DNA of 64,000 nt from Halobacteriovoraceae bacterium (GTDB taxonomy: Bacteria > Bdellovibrionota > Bacteriovoracia > Bacteriovoracales > Bacteriovoracaceae), in contig JACKAK010000008.1 in assembly GCA_020635115.1 (NCBI GenBank), positions 62,001 to 126,000 of the forward strand, written 5' to 3'. The first letter of the stretch is position 1. Each line of letters begins with the position of its first letter. Below, one piece after another: positions 25,120 to 35,000 of the stretch. A model generated the notes under the pieces. It saw only the letters and a program-made list of their open reading frames with translations, ran no database searches and had not been told where the DNA came from. A program made the translations under genes and the position numbers.

Positions 25120-27200
25120 TGACAATTAAATATATATTTAATCTCATTTTGCTTGCTCTATGTGTGACTACAATCATGATTACTCTCGTCGTTTTTATTG
25201 TTTTCAAGGTCCGTCAAGGTTTGAGTGGCACAAATATAACTGATAAAATATTTTTAGATGGTGTTTTCTTCAGGAGATATTCTCCTAAATTGGAAGCAAT
25301 TAATGAGGAATATAAAAAAAAAATAGCAAAAAGAATGAAACCAATGGATCCAAGAAAAAAATTGATCCTCATTTTTGCTGGCACATTTACTTTTGTTCTC
25401 AGTATGATTTCATTTGAATCTTTTTATGTACATAGAAGACAAATTGAGCAAAGAATTGTAAAGGCACAAGAAATTCAAAAGATGATTGAAAAAGGGATGC
25501 TTAGAAAATATTCTTACAATTTAGCGGAAGAATTTCAAGCTTTGAATGAATTTATACCCAAGAACTCAAAAGCAATATACCTCAATACTATTTCTAGGTT
25601 GAAGCAATACGATTTTATAATGCTAGATTCACTTTTATCCCAGACATTTGGGAAAAAAGATTATTTTACATCATTTGAGAGATGGAAAAAATTCTTGGAA
25701 AAGTCAAATCTCAAATTCAAAATTCAAAATAATCTTCCTTCTAGTTTAGAAGATAATCAAGTGTTAATACTTCCAAATACTATAAGTTTAACAATGAAAG
25801 AAAGACAAATCTTGGATAAATTAATAGATGTAAATTCAAAGATTATTCTAGAAGGAAGAATAGGACATCTGAATAAAAATGGCGGCCAAAATATGGATGG
25901 AGATTATATACAGAGATTTGATATATTTATATCAAAAAATACCTCCAAAAGTTTTCCAAACACTCAATTGAATTCAATTTTGCAAGATTCTTTTCTTCCT
26001 CTTTTTTCACCTTTTTTCTGGCCAGATAGAAATGATTTTGATTATTTCTCACCCAATGAAAATATCTATCTATATGCTTCAAATTCAACAAATCAGATCA
26101 ATCGAGATGAACTAGGACGTGAACAGATTAAAGCAAAAAAAGTAAGAAAGAATGTCTTATGGTTATCTAATCCTCCCTTTTCTGAAACAGAATCTGAATC
26201 AGAAAATGATATTTTGATAAACAACTATTTAGTTTCAAAAATGATTCTAGATTCTTTTGGGCATCCTTTTGTTAAGTTGGCCAGATGGCCAGAAGGTAAA
26301 AAAATTGCACTTGTGAATTACTTTGTTGCAAATACAAACTTAGATGATATTCGATATATTCTTTCTTACTATAATCAATATAACATGCCTTTAACTATCT
26401 TTCTAAATACAAATAAATACAGCGAGGATGATATTCGCGAGTTTTACAATAATTATCCAAATGAATATTCACTTTATTTAGAACTAGATTTTTCTCAACT
26501 GAAATATAGAAAAACAAATCTATTTGAACAAATCCAAAGTGAGAGAATAAGACTTGAGAGGCTCACTGCTAGTAAAGTCGCAGGGGTATTCTTCTCTGAT
26601 TTTATACCCAATACTGATACATATAATATTTTTGCGCAAAATAGGCTTGAATACATCTATGCAAGTAATTTTTTCAATCGTCTCTCACCTTATTATCTTA
26701 ATCACGGTAAAAATATGTTTTACTCAAAATATTTTGAAGCTGATGATGAGATTTTTTCTGAAAACGTTATAACAACTGTAAAATCATTCGAAGATTATTT
26801 AACGAAACATATTGAAAATTTGAAGCAGTATGAGGGAATTTATACATTAGGTATTAGAAATCAGTCTCTAGCAAAAAGATATAACAGACCGTTCTTAAAT
26901 ATAATTAAAGATCTCTACGAAGAAGATAAAACAATTTGGATGACAAGTTTTTCAGATCTATCAGATTGGGTCAACCTAAGAAATTCAATTTCAATTATTG
27001 AAAATGATAAAAAGGTAACTATTAAAAACCAAAATGATACGCAGGTTTCAAAAATAATGCTCAAAGTTCAAAATGCTGCATTTGATAAGGAATCTACCGA
27101 CATTGAAAGGGCAATATTGGCCATAAAAGGTGAAAAAGAAAATGAATTTTTGATAGAAAATCTTAATCCTGGACAAGAAATTACTTTAAATTTGAAATAA
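25119..27200 (+). CDS. Membrane-anchored pseudo-polysaccharide-deacetylase-like protein
   Basis: GTG start sharing one base with the preceding stop. Two membrane helices (about 5-30 and 88-108) flank a short loop, then a 580-residue soluble part. From about residue 395, GKKIALVNYFVANTNLDD followed by MPLTIFLNT has the strand order of a NodB/deacetylase barrel, but the metal motif TFDDG is replaced by VNYFV and no HxxxH is visible. I therefore read it as an inactive, perhaps structural or binding, homologue. Its end overlaps the convergent true deacetylase gene by 20 bases. Confidence 0.65.
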   Translation: MTIKYIFNLILLALCVTTIMITLVVFIVFKVRQGLSGTNITDKIFLDGVFFRRYSPKLEAINEEYKKKIAKRMKPMDPRKKLILIFAGTFTFVLSMISFESFYVHRRQIEQRIVKAQEIQKMIEKGMLRKYSYNLAEEFQALNEFIPKNSKAIYLNTISRLKQYDFIMLDSLLSQTFGKKDYFTSFERWKKFLEKSNLKFKIQNNLPSSLEDNQVLILPNTISLTMKERQILDKLIDVNSKIILEGRIGHLNKNGGQNMDGDYIQRFDIFISKNTSKSFPNTQLNSILQDSFLPLFSPFFWPDRNDFDYFSPNENIYLYASNSTNQINRDELGREQIKAKKVRKNVLWLSNPPFSETESESENDILINNYLVSKMILDSFGHPFVKLARWPEGKKIALVNYFVANTNLDDIRYILSYYNQYNMPLTIFLNTNKYSEDDIREFYNNYPNEYSLYLELDFSQLKYRKTNLFEQIQSERIRLERLTASKVAGVFFSDFIPNTDTYNIFAQNRLEYIYASNFFNRLSPYYLNHGKNMFYSKYFEADDEIFSENVITTVKSFEDYLTKHIENLKQYEGIYTLGIRNQSLAKRYNRPFLNIIKDLYEEDKTIWMTSFSDLSDWVNLRNSISIIENDKKVTIKNQNDTQVSKIMLKVQNAAFDKESTDIERAILAIKGEKENEFLIENLNPGQEITLNLK

Positions 27201-28293
27201 CTTCGCCAATTGTTTTAACATTAATTTTTTCATTTTTTAAGAATTCGACAAATTTCTTAAAATCACTCATTGAATATTCAACTAGGCCTTCAGGATTTTC
27301 TTCTTTTAATTTATGAAACATGAAGATACCCCAAGTTTGTGATTTAATACAGTTTTTTACAATAGCAATGAGTTCTTCAACTTTAGTTTGCGAGGTAATG
27401 TTGACCGAGCGCAGGAGATATTTATTTCCTGGAGGTATTGTCTCTGGCCCTCCTCCGACAATTCTTCCACTTTTGAAATTATTTTTTATAAATTCATATC
27501 TACCATAAAGGTCGAATTTGCCTAAAGGATAAGCAAAGTGTGGTTTAATCGAAGGGAGTATTTTTTTAGTTTCAAGAAAGTCATCTTTTAAATTCTTACC
27601 CAAATTTTGAAAATACATATCCGTAATAGGGTTATAGTGATGATAGGCCAGTTCCATTTTAAGTTTGTGAATTTCGTTCAATTCTTTTAGATTGAGAAAT
27701 TCTACTCGATCTCTATATTTTGGTATTATAAAAAAAGTACCTTTTAGGCCATTCTTATGGAGATAGCTTGCGACTTTTAAATGATCCTTAGTTCCATCGT
27801 CAAATGTTAATGTAATAATTGCTGATTTATTTTTCTTTTTAATTTTTTTTAAAGGTTGGATTGAAATTCTAAAATCTTCAGAGAAGTCCTTTTTAAAATC
27901 AAAGAGAAGCGAAAACATTTTTAGCTTTTTATCCGCATAGAAATTTGGAGCAAAAGTCATTTTTACCCATTCATCTTCCTGGATCAGATTCATATTTAGG
28001 TCAGCATAATAAGCGATTTCACGAAATTCAATTGAATCATCATTATAGTGAAATCTTCCTCTGATAGAATTTATATTTTCAACTTTTTTAACTTTGAGTG
28101 CAATTTCTATGAGTTCATCTTTTTTTAATTTTAATACATCACTTTCTAAACTCATGGGTGGTGCATAAGGCCTAAAGTCCTTCCACTTTCTACCAAATAC
28201 ATCCTCTCTTGGTATTTCATAACCATTAATCCATGAAGATTTAAAAGCATATAGTGGTTGGAAAAGAAAAAACAAAAAAAGGAATAGTTTCAT
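27181..28293 (-). CDS. Secreted polysaccharide deacetylase (NodB fold)
   Basis: Signal peptide MKLFLFLFFLFQPLYA. A N-terminal beta domain (20-165) precedes a NodB domain with LTFDDGTKD (motif 1, both Asp present), YHHYNP (motif 2, where the second His of HxxxH is not evident) and FAYPLGKFD (motif 3). It ends with an FMFHKL strand typical of the family. It probably de-N-acetylates the polymer made by the adjacent synthase, acting in the periplasm; the changed motif 2 leaves some doubt about metal binding. Four-base overlap with the upstream glycosidase gene shows co-translation. Confidence 0.82.
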   Translation of the reverse strand: MKLFLFLFFLFQPLYAFKSSWINGYEIPREDVFGRKWKDFRPYAPPMSLESDVLKLKKDELIEIALKVKKVENINSIRGRFHYNDDSIEFREIAYYADLNMNLIQEDEWVKMTFAPNFYADKKLKMFSLLFDFKKDFSEDFRISIQPLKKIKKKNKSAIITLTFDDGTKDHLKVASYLHKNGLKGTFFIIPKYRDRVEFLNLKELNEIHKLKMELAYHHYNPITDMYFQNLGKNLKDDFLETKKILPSIKPHFAYPLGKFDLYGRYEFIKNNFKSGRIVGGGPETIPPGNKYLLRSVNITSQTKVEELIAIVKNCIKSQTWGIFMFHKLKEENPEGLVEYSMSDFKKFVEFLKNEKINVKTIGEVISNLK

Positions 28294-29348
28294 TTGTTTT
28301 TACCAAATTGAGATAATGTTGCAATCGTTACCGGATGGAGGAGATAAAAGCCTTTTACTTCTGATTTTAAAGCATCATCTTCTAGAAACCTCCAGATAGA
28401 ATGACCTTTTAATTTAAATTTTTGAGATTCCTTAAGCACTGAACTAAGCCATAAGCTTTGTTTGGTCACAGACGCTTCTCCTTTCAGATCCCACGCATAA
28501 GGTTTTTCAAATCCACCTTCTTCAACTGGGATTCCAATTTCTGAAATATAAATAGGTCTTCCAATGGAGGCAATATTTTTAAGATATTCTAAGAACATTC
28601 TGTGGTGAAATTTTCTTAGTACTTTTTCAGTTGGTTCTTTAGTTGATTTAAAACTTGGATAGTAGTCAACTCCAATAATATCTACTTTATTCAGAAATTC
28701 AATGTACTTATACTCTTCAAAGGATTCTGTGAAATTAGGAGCATAGACAATTTTGCCCTTATACTTTGTGCGAATTTCTTCAATGATTTTCAACCAAAAT
28801 GCACTAAATTGTGGAGAGGTCATTTTACAAAGCTCGGCCCCTATAGTCCACATTTCAACTTTTTGAGTTTCAAGTTTGCGCGCCATGTTGCTGTACATCT
28901 CAAGTAGCTTTTCGAATGCTTTCTTTTTATTACTTGGATTCCAATTACATCGCCAAGAACCATTTTCAAGATCAATATATGTTCTTATATTCACTGGATA
29001 ATTTTTGTTTTTTGATTCAGTGATTATTTGAGCAAGATACTTCTCCTTCGGAGTTCTATCCGTATTACAATCGATATCAAAAGTTGTTAAATTTTTTGTG
29101 TAGCAAGTGTATAAAAAGGAAGACATATTCGATTTTGTCTCTTTTAAGAGTTCAAAATATCGTTGATTGGCCCTAGAACTAGTATATCCATCTTCATTGT
29201 AGGCAGTATAGACAATCGAACTAATATATTCTGGTATATTCAACCTTTGAATTCCATCATTTATTTGAGTTTGTTGGTTTTCTTGCTTACACGAAAACAA
29301 AAAAATAACAGAAAAGAATAAAATGATTTGGTGTAAATTTCGTGACAT
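28290..29348 (-). CDS. Lipoprotein glycoside hydrolase, GH113-like
   Basis: The preferred ATG at 29348 gives MSRNLHQIILFFSVIFLFSC, a lipoprotein signal; the frame is open further upstream (to 29420) but with polar sequence. The mature protein is a TIM-barrel type with TIGAELC (acid/base Glu at strand 4), IIGVDYYPS, and ISEIGIP (nucleophile Glu at strand 7), the pattern of GH113 and related clan-A glycosidases. Coupled by a four-base overlap to the deacetylase. The pair resembles the two halves of E. coli PgaB (deacetylase plus hydrolase) made as separate proteins; that parallel is inferred. Confidence 0.75.
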   Translation of the reverse strand: MSRNLHQIILFFSVIFLFSCKQENQQTQINDGIQRLNIPEYISSIVYTAYNEDGYTSSRANQRYFELLKETKSNMSSFLYTCYTKNLTTFDIDCNTDRTPKEKYLAQIITESKNKNYPVNIRTYIDLENGSWRCNWNPSNKKKAFEKLLEMYSNMARKLETQKVEMWTIGAELCKMTSPQFSAFWLKIIEEIRTKYKGKIVYAPNFTESFEEYKYIEFLNKVDIIGVDYYPSFKSTKEPTEKVLRKFHHRMFLEYLKNIASIGRPIYISEIGIPVEEGGFEKPYAWDLKGEASVTKQSLWLSSVLKESQKFKLKGHSIWRFLEDDALKSEVKGFYLLHPVTIATLSQFGKNK

Positions 29349-29413
29349 AGGAATTATTTTAACTTGATCACAAATATTGCACACGCAGGAAAAACTAACC
29401 TTGTTAAAACCTT

Positions 29414-29442
29414 TTGACACACTGATAGGTATTCGATAAAAG
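29414..29442 (+). promoter_or_regulatory. Sigma-70 promoter for sufE-hemB
   Basis: TTGACA (29414-29419, perfect -35), 17-base spacer, TAAAAG (29437-29442, 4 of 6 matches to the -10). Transcription would begin near 29449, very close to the GTG at 29452 and 11-12 bases before the ATG at 29461, which favours the ATG or a leaderless GTG start for sufE. Confidence 0.55.
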
Positions 29443-29451
29443 AGACAAAAA

Positions 29452-29895
29452 GTGAGTTTTATGTCAATTAATCAAAGAATGAAAGATACAGTTGAACTAT
29501 TTATCAAGATAGAAGATTGGCAAGATCGTTATAAAAAAATTATAGATTTAGGAAAATCCCTGCCACCAATGAGAGAAGAATTTAAAATCGAGACTAATAA
29601 AGTTAAAGGCTGCCAGTCTCAAGTTTGGCTAGGAGTGGATTTTAAAGATGGCCTGATTTATTTTGAAGGTGATTCTGATGCATCTATTGTGAAAGGAATA
29701 GTTGCCTTACTTCTTGGTGTTTACTCAGGTTCAACTCCAGATGAAATTCTATCTACAAAACCTACATTTATTGAAGATATTGGACTAAAACAACATCTTT
29801 CTATGAGTAGGTCAAATGGACTTAATTCTATGATTAAGCAGATTACAATCTACGCCATGGCCTTTAAAGCAAAACTACAAATGGAGAAATCATGA
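29452..29895 (+). CDS. sufE: SufE-type cysteine desulfurase partner
   Basis: A 147-residue SufE/CsdE protein. The sulfur-accepting Cys is in KGCQSQVWL, followed by the conserved FEGDSDASIVKGIVALLL and SRSNGLNSMI segments. It stimulates a SufS-type desulfurase and passes sulfur to Fe-S assembly. The start is either GTG 29452 or ATG 29461 (MSINQRM); the promoter placement favours the latter. It overlaps hemB by four bases. No other suf gene is in the window, so SufS must be elsewhere. Confidence 0.92.
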   Translation: MSFMSINQRMKDTVELFIKIEDWQDRYKKIIDLGKSLPPMREEFKIETNKVKGCQSQVWLGVDFKDGLIYFEGDSDASIVKGIVALLLGVYSGSTPDEILSTKPTFIEDIGLKQHLSMSRSNGLNSMIKQITIYAMAFKAKLQMEKS

Positions 29896-30878
29896 AGCAA
29901 ACAATTAGACCAAGAAGATTGAGACAGAATTCTCAGATACGATCTCTAGTGGTAGAGAATTCTTTAAGTCCAAGTGATTTCATCATGCCGCTTTTTTTAA
30001 TCGATGGAAAAAACACACGAGTGGATATTTCATCAATGCCTGGGCAATGTCGGTTTAGTTTGGACTTGCTCATAGAAGAATGTAAACAGTTACAAAATAT
30101 TGGAATAAAATGCGTGGCCCTTTTTCCGGCTTTGGACAATTCTCTGAAGACACCAACTGCAAAAGAGGCCCTCAATATTGATGGACTCTACTATAGGGCC
30201 ATCAGTGAAATTAAAAGCGCCTGTCCAAATTTGTTATTAATGACAGACATTGCTCTGGATCCTTATTCCAGCGATGGACATGACGGATTAGTGGACTCAA
30301 AAACAGGTGAGATACTTAATGATCAAACTCTTGAAATCTTATCACAGATGGCCATTCTTCAAGCTCGCTCTGGCGCAGATATACTTGGGCCATCAGATAT
30401 GATGGATGGACGAGTTGGCGTCATTAGAGATGCCTTAGAGCAGGAAAACTTTAAAAACACTTTAATAATGTCATATACGGCCAAGTATGCTTCAAGCTTT
30501 TATGGACCTTTTAGGGACGCACTCGATTCGGCACCTAAGAGTGGTGATAAATTAACTTATCAAATGAGTCCATCGAATTCTACAGAGGCTTTAATAGAAG
30601 CACAATTGGATCAACAAGAAGGTGCTGATATACTTATGGTCAAACCTGGTCTTCCATATTTAGATATTATTAAACTGCTAAAAGATAACTTTAATTTGCC
30701 TATCGCTGCGTACAATGTGAGTGGTGAATACGCCATGATCAAAGCTGCAGCTCAAAATGGTTGGCTTGATGAAAAGAGAGTAATGCTTGAGATGTTAACT
30801 TCTTTCAAAAGAGCAGGTGCCGACATTATACTGACGTATTTTGCGAAAGATGCGGCTGGACTGATAGCGAATCAATAA
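29892..30878 (+). CDS. hemB: Delta-aminolevulinic acid dehydratase (porphobilinogen synthase)
   Basis: Condenses two 5-aminolevulinate molecules to porphobilinogen in haem synthesis. The 328-residue protein is full length. Active-site lysines are K198 (TAKYASSFYG) and K251 (MVKPGLPYLD). The metal region reads ALDPYSSDGHDG (about residues 121-132), with Asp in place of the Cys triad of zinc enzymes, so it is the Zn-independent, Mg-type form. Coupled to sufE by ATGA overlap. A 36-codon gene ends back to back with it on the other strand. Confidence 0.96.
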   Translation: MKQTIRPRRLRQNSQIRSLVVENSLSPSDFIMPLFLIDGKNTRVDISSMPGQCRFSLDLLIEECKQLQNIGIKCVALFPALDNSLKTPTAKEALNIDGLYYRAISEIKSACPNLLLMTDIALDPYSSDGHDGLVDSKTGEILNDQTLEILSQMAILQARSGADILGPSDMMDGRVGVIRDALEQENFKNTLIMSYTAKYASSFYGPFRDALDSAPKSGDKLTYQMSPSNSTEALIEAQLDQQEGADILMVKPGLPYLDIIKLLKDNFNLPIAAYNVSGEYAMIKAAAQNGWLDEKRVMLEMLTSFKRAGADIILTYFAKDAAGLIANQ

Positions 30879-30989
30879 TTACTTATCAGCTTTTGCCTTA
30901 ATAGGAACTTTAGCCCTGGCCTTTTTTTGGTTACTAGCTAACATAGCTGCTGAAATTCCTAAAAGAATAACACCTATAACTATATCCAT
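30879..30989 (-). CDS. 36-residue single-pass membrane protein
   Basis: Begins MDIVIGVILLGISAAMLASN, a membrane helix, then a strongly basic tail (QKKARAKVPIKAKADK). A near-perfect ribosome site (TAAGGAGG) sits 4-5 bases upstream of the ATG. The stop lies directly after the hemB stop on the opposite strand. I do not recognise a family. The strong ribosome site and clear helix-plus-basic-tail design argue that it is real. Confidence 0.65.
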   Translation of the reverse strand: MDIVIGVILLGISAAMLASNQKKARAKVPIKAKADK

Positions 30990-31235
30990 AACGGCCTCCT
31001 TAGATACCGAGGTCATACCTTATTATAACCTGGTTTTACAAAAATCGGCAATTTTGCTCAGACTTTTAGTCTTTTTTATAAGTATGACTTAATTTCAAGA
31101 ACTTAGAATTTTGTGCCTTGTTGGCCTTTTGCCACAAAAAATCGTCGTTTTTAACAGTTTGATATTATTACTACTCCATGTATTTTAATGTGGTTATATA
31201 TTCTCCTTTGATTCTATAGGGCCAGTAGTTATAAA
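30990..31235. other. Divergent intergenic region
   Basis: About 245 bases between the 36-residue gene and the Cys-rich secreted gene. It must hold promoters for both, but no convincing -35/-10 pair stands out. No tRNA or hairpin terminator seen. Confidence 0.4.
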
Positions 31236-32009
31236 ATGATCTACATGAGAGGGTTGTTTTTATTTTTTGGATTATTAATCGAGGCAAATTGTTTTGCACG
31301 CACAGTTTATGATTTTGATCAAAATCGCATAAACACAATTTTAAGTAGGTTTAAAAATGTAAATGAACCAATTTCATCAAATTCAGAGTTAAATGATGAT
31401 TTTAGGAATAAACAAATTGCTAGAGCTGTAGAATTGCTAGAATCAGAAATTTTTCAATCACGAATCAAAAAATCAGATATAAATAATATGATTCAAAATA
31501 TGAACGAAAAAGTTAACCAGTCAACTAAAGATGGTATAGTAAATGAAATTGAAAAAATTTTATCTGAAACATTGTTATTAGTATCGAATAGAGAAAAACA
31601 ACAAAATCCAGTCGGTGCTGCCGGTAATTGCTCTACTAAGAGTTGTCAAAAAGATTTGATTTGTACAGGAGTAATTGGGAATGAAGTCTGCTCAATGTTG
31701 AAATTTAAAAATCAAGAATGTAATATAAATATTGATTTATGTGAGGCCGGTACTTTTTGTGGGATAAGAACAATTCCAGGTATAAATTTAGTGAGTATCG
31801 TTAAAGGGGAACCTAATTGTGCAGGTAAAAAAAAATCCACTAATAGTAAATGCAAAAATAATCAGAAAAAATTGACAACTACTTGTATACCCTCTGGTCA
31901 GAATAATGTTTTACAAAGGGGGAGTGGTGTCAAATTAAATAGTGGAGAAACATGTAGGGATGGATTTTACAGATTAGATGATTATTGTTTCCCTCATTTA
32001 GGTAATTAA
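31236..32009 (+). CDS. Secreted Cys-rich protein
   Basis: A 257-residue protein with a signal peptide (to about NCFA; start at 31236 or the ATG at 31245). The first half of the mature protein is helical. The second half has about a dozen cysteines in closely spaced pairs (CSTKSCQKDLIC, CNINIDLCEAGTFCG, then CKN, CIP, CRD and CFP), suggesting a disulphide-knotted extracellular domain. No family is recognised. Its stop is two bases before the start of the 1196-residue protein, which is also Cys-rich, so the two are likely made and exported together. Confidence 0.68.
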   Translation: MIYMRGLFLFFGLLIEANCFARTVYDFDQNRINTILSRFKNVNEPISSNSELNDDFRNKQIARAVELLESEIFQSRIKKSDINNMIQNMNEKVNQSTKDGIVNEIEKILSETLLLVSNREKQQNPVGAAGNCSTKSCQKDLICTGVIGNEVCSMLKFKNQECNINIDLCEAGTFCGIRTIPGINLVSIVKGEPNCAGKKKSTNSKCKNNQKKLTTTCIPSGQNNVLQRGSGVKLNSGETCRDGFYRLDDYCFPHLGN

Positions 32010-32010
32010 T

Positions 32011-35000
32011 ATGCTTAGAATTTTTAATATTAATAAGTTTATATTCTTTATCGCGATATTAACTATTTCAGTTAACAGTAATCTTCATGCTCAAAACATA
32101 CAAACTTTAAGAAAATGTGCCGCTCTAAATGAACAATATAATCTCGATGCTTTCAATCTCTCGGGAGTAAATCCTGATCCATGTACTTCTGCAAGTATTG
32201 GAAAAATTTATTTAAATACAGCACAATCATGTTATACGAATCATAGAGAAGGATGTTATCAGGATACAATTAATAGAACCAAATGCGATGTGAGTGCTTA
32301 TGATAACTGTATGGAAGCACTTACGAACGATCCTAGTATTTCAGATTATGTTAGACGATTGAATGAAAAAGTTAAAAACCAGTTCAGTTCAGGTAGTTCA
32401 GGATCAAATGTCGGTACAACGACAGAAGAAATTATTTCGGCCGGAAGGAATTCTGGATGTGCTGGAAAAACAGGTCTTGCTGCACAAAGGTGCGCTTGTG
32501 GTTCTGGAAATCTAGATTCATCTGGACTTGTTACACAGGGAAAAAGGGCGGCCGTAAATACATGTCTAGATGAAATTGATAAGAATATGATCGATAGTAT
32601 ATATTCTACTAAGCTGATTGAATTACAAGGTAATTCTAGTTTGGTCAGTGATACAGATATGTTTAACTCAGCAAAAACTGCTCTTGAAAACGACAAAAAT
32701 AGACTTTTTGAAATGGTCCAGAGGAATCGCGAATGTTTAAATGAATATGACCTTAGTTCATGTAATGGTGTTTCTACCCAATCGATTATAAAGGCCAGCG
32801 GCGAATTACCTCTTTTAAAAATCGGTGGTATTTCAAATCCTGAAAAGTGTGACTTTAATCTTAAGGCCGATTATATGTTCGATTTAAAACAACTGGCAAT
32901 TCTAGGAAAAATTTCTGCCGGCGAAGATCAGGATTTGAAAATTAGTGATACTAATCTCTTGAATTACTATAAAAACCAAGCAAACTCAGGTGATGCTGAT
33001 AAGCAAATGTATATTAGTAAATTAGACGAATATCAGGCCAGAATTGCTTTACTTGCAATGGAATCCCTATTTTTGGGAATCAGTGATATGAATTTTGATG
33101 AATCAGGAAAACCAACTGGCGTTTATAATGGGCATGCTAAAGATTCTCTGTCAAATGGTGTAAATGATTTATGGGTTGATGTTCATGGTAAATCAGTTTA
33201 CGAAAAAACTCAGGCCATTGCCATTTCATTGAAAGAAAATCGAAACGAGTTTAATACAAATTTAAATAATCTGGGCCATGATATGTTTTGCGCTTGTATG
33301 GATTTCAAGGGGCCAGATAACTTTTCATCAGAAAAGAAAAATAAATTTTTAAACTCTTGTACGCAGGCAACAGATTATTTGGCGAGAATAAATGGAGAAA
33401 GATCTCAAAGTGATACTCTGGCCCAAAGAGCTGCAGAAGATGAAGCAAATGCCAATGCGATCAGAGATGAGAATGTAAATAAAGCTTTATCAGAAGCCGA
33501 GTTGGCCCAACAACAGGTTAATGATCAACTTGATCAAGAAATTTCCACTCTAAAGTATCAACTCTTCATGACTCAGGCCATGGAAAAAAGACTTATTTTT
33601 GAGGCCCAAGAATTAATTTATGATGTAGATCACTCTGCAGAAATGGAAGAGATAAGAAGATTTCTTGTAACAAGAGATTGGTATGGAAGTAATAGACAAT
33701 ATCTTACACATCGTTTCTCTAAAAGTAATACGTTCTCATGTATTTTAAATTTTATTGTTGGTGTCAGATTTTTAGGGCTACCATTTCTTGCAGACAATAA
33801 AGTAGGACTTAGTATATCTAGTATTGCAAAATATGGCCTGGGTGACCCAAATGTTTCTACATCTTTAATTGAAGAGACTAAGGCCATGGCATACTTTGAT
33901 CAAGTAGGGTTTAATTATGGCGATTCACCTATTCGGATACCAGGTGTGCATTTATATCAAAATGTTCAAATGACTGATATACAGTCCGACTTAAGGGTTT
34001 ACTACGGATCTCGTGGTAATTCAATTATGTGTTCTAACCCAAGAAGTCATGGAATACTTTCCGGCTGTGAGTATACAATGGATTGTAGGGGTTATTCGTA
34101 TCAACCGAATAATATCTGTGGAGTACCTCAACCAAACGGAATGTGTGTGCAGTCTTTGTTTAAAATTCCAAATGATTCTAGCTTGTTTAATTCAATTCCT
34201 AGTACTTCTGGTACGAATCCTAGTATGAGACCTTTTTTAACAAAAGATGACCCTAGTCAACATTGGTTTTTATTAGATCCACGCTTTCCAAATAGAACAA
34301 TGATAGATGGTAATCCAGTTAAAAGAAATCTTAAATCTTTTAAGCTTGGAGATAATAATCCTATGAATACTGAAGCGACTTATACTAGTTTTGCAACAGA
34401 TAAAATGTTGTGGGGAATAGATGGTGTATTTAATAGGATAAAAGACTATGCTAAGACTCAATCATTTTTCTATGTTAGAGAACCAAATAGTCAACATGAA
34501 AGTTCTACTCCAAGTTCAACAGATGTAGGATCAGATAGTGTCTTAGCTTCTGCTGAGTATGATTCTATGGAAAAAGTACTTGAAGAATTTGCAGAATATA
34601 CTTTTCGCTATCACTTCATTATGCCTTCTGCTTCACCTGTTACTTTATATCCTACTCCTGGAATTTTTCCATATTATGAACTACTAACAATTGCTTTGGA
34701 AAATGTATCTCTTCTTGGTGCAAACGATGTAGAAGATCTAAATAATATAGTAAAAGATAATCTTGATTTAACTACAAATATTTTAGATAGATTCACTCGA
34801 GTAAACACTGGTGCAATCGCTAGTAGTCCTCGTTATCAAAATGTAATCAGTAATATTTCCCAAGAAATTGACAGAATCAGAAATACCACAGATTCAATAG
34901 ATCAAGTCATCAACGCTAATTCTAAAAATATTACTGATTTTTCTTCTGAACTAATGCAGGCCCCAGAATTATTTACTTCTACTCTCTCTAATCAAAATGG

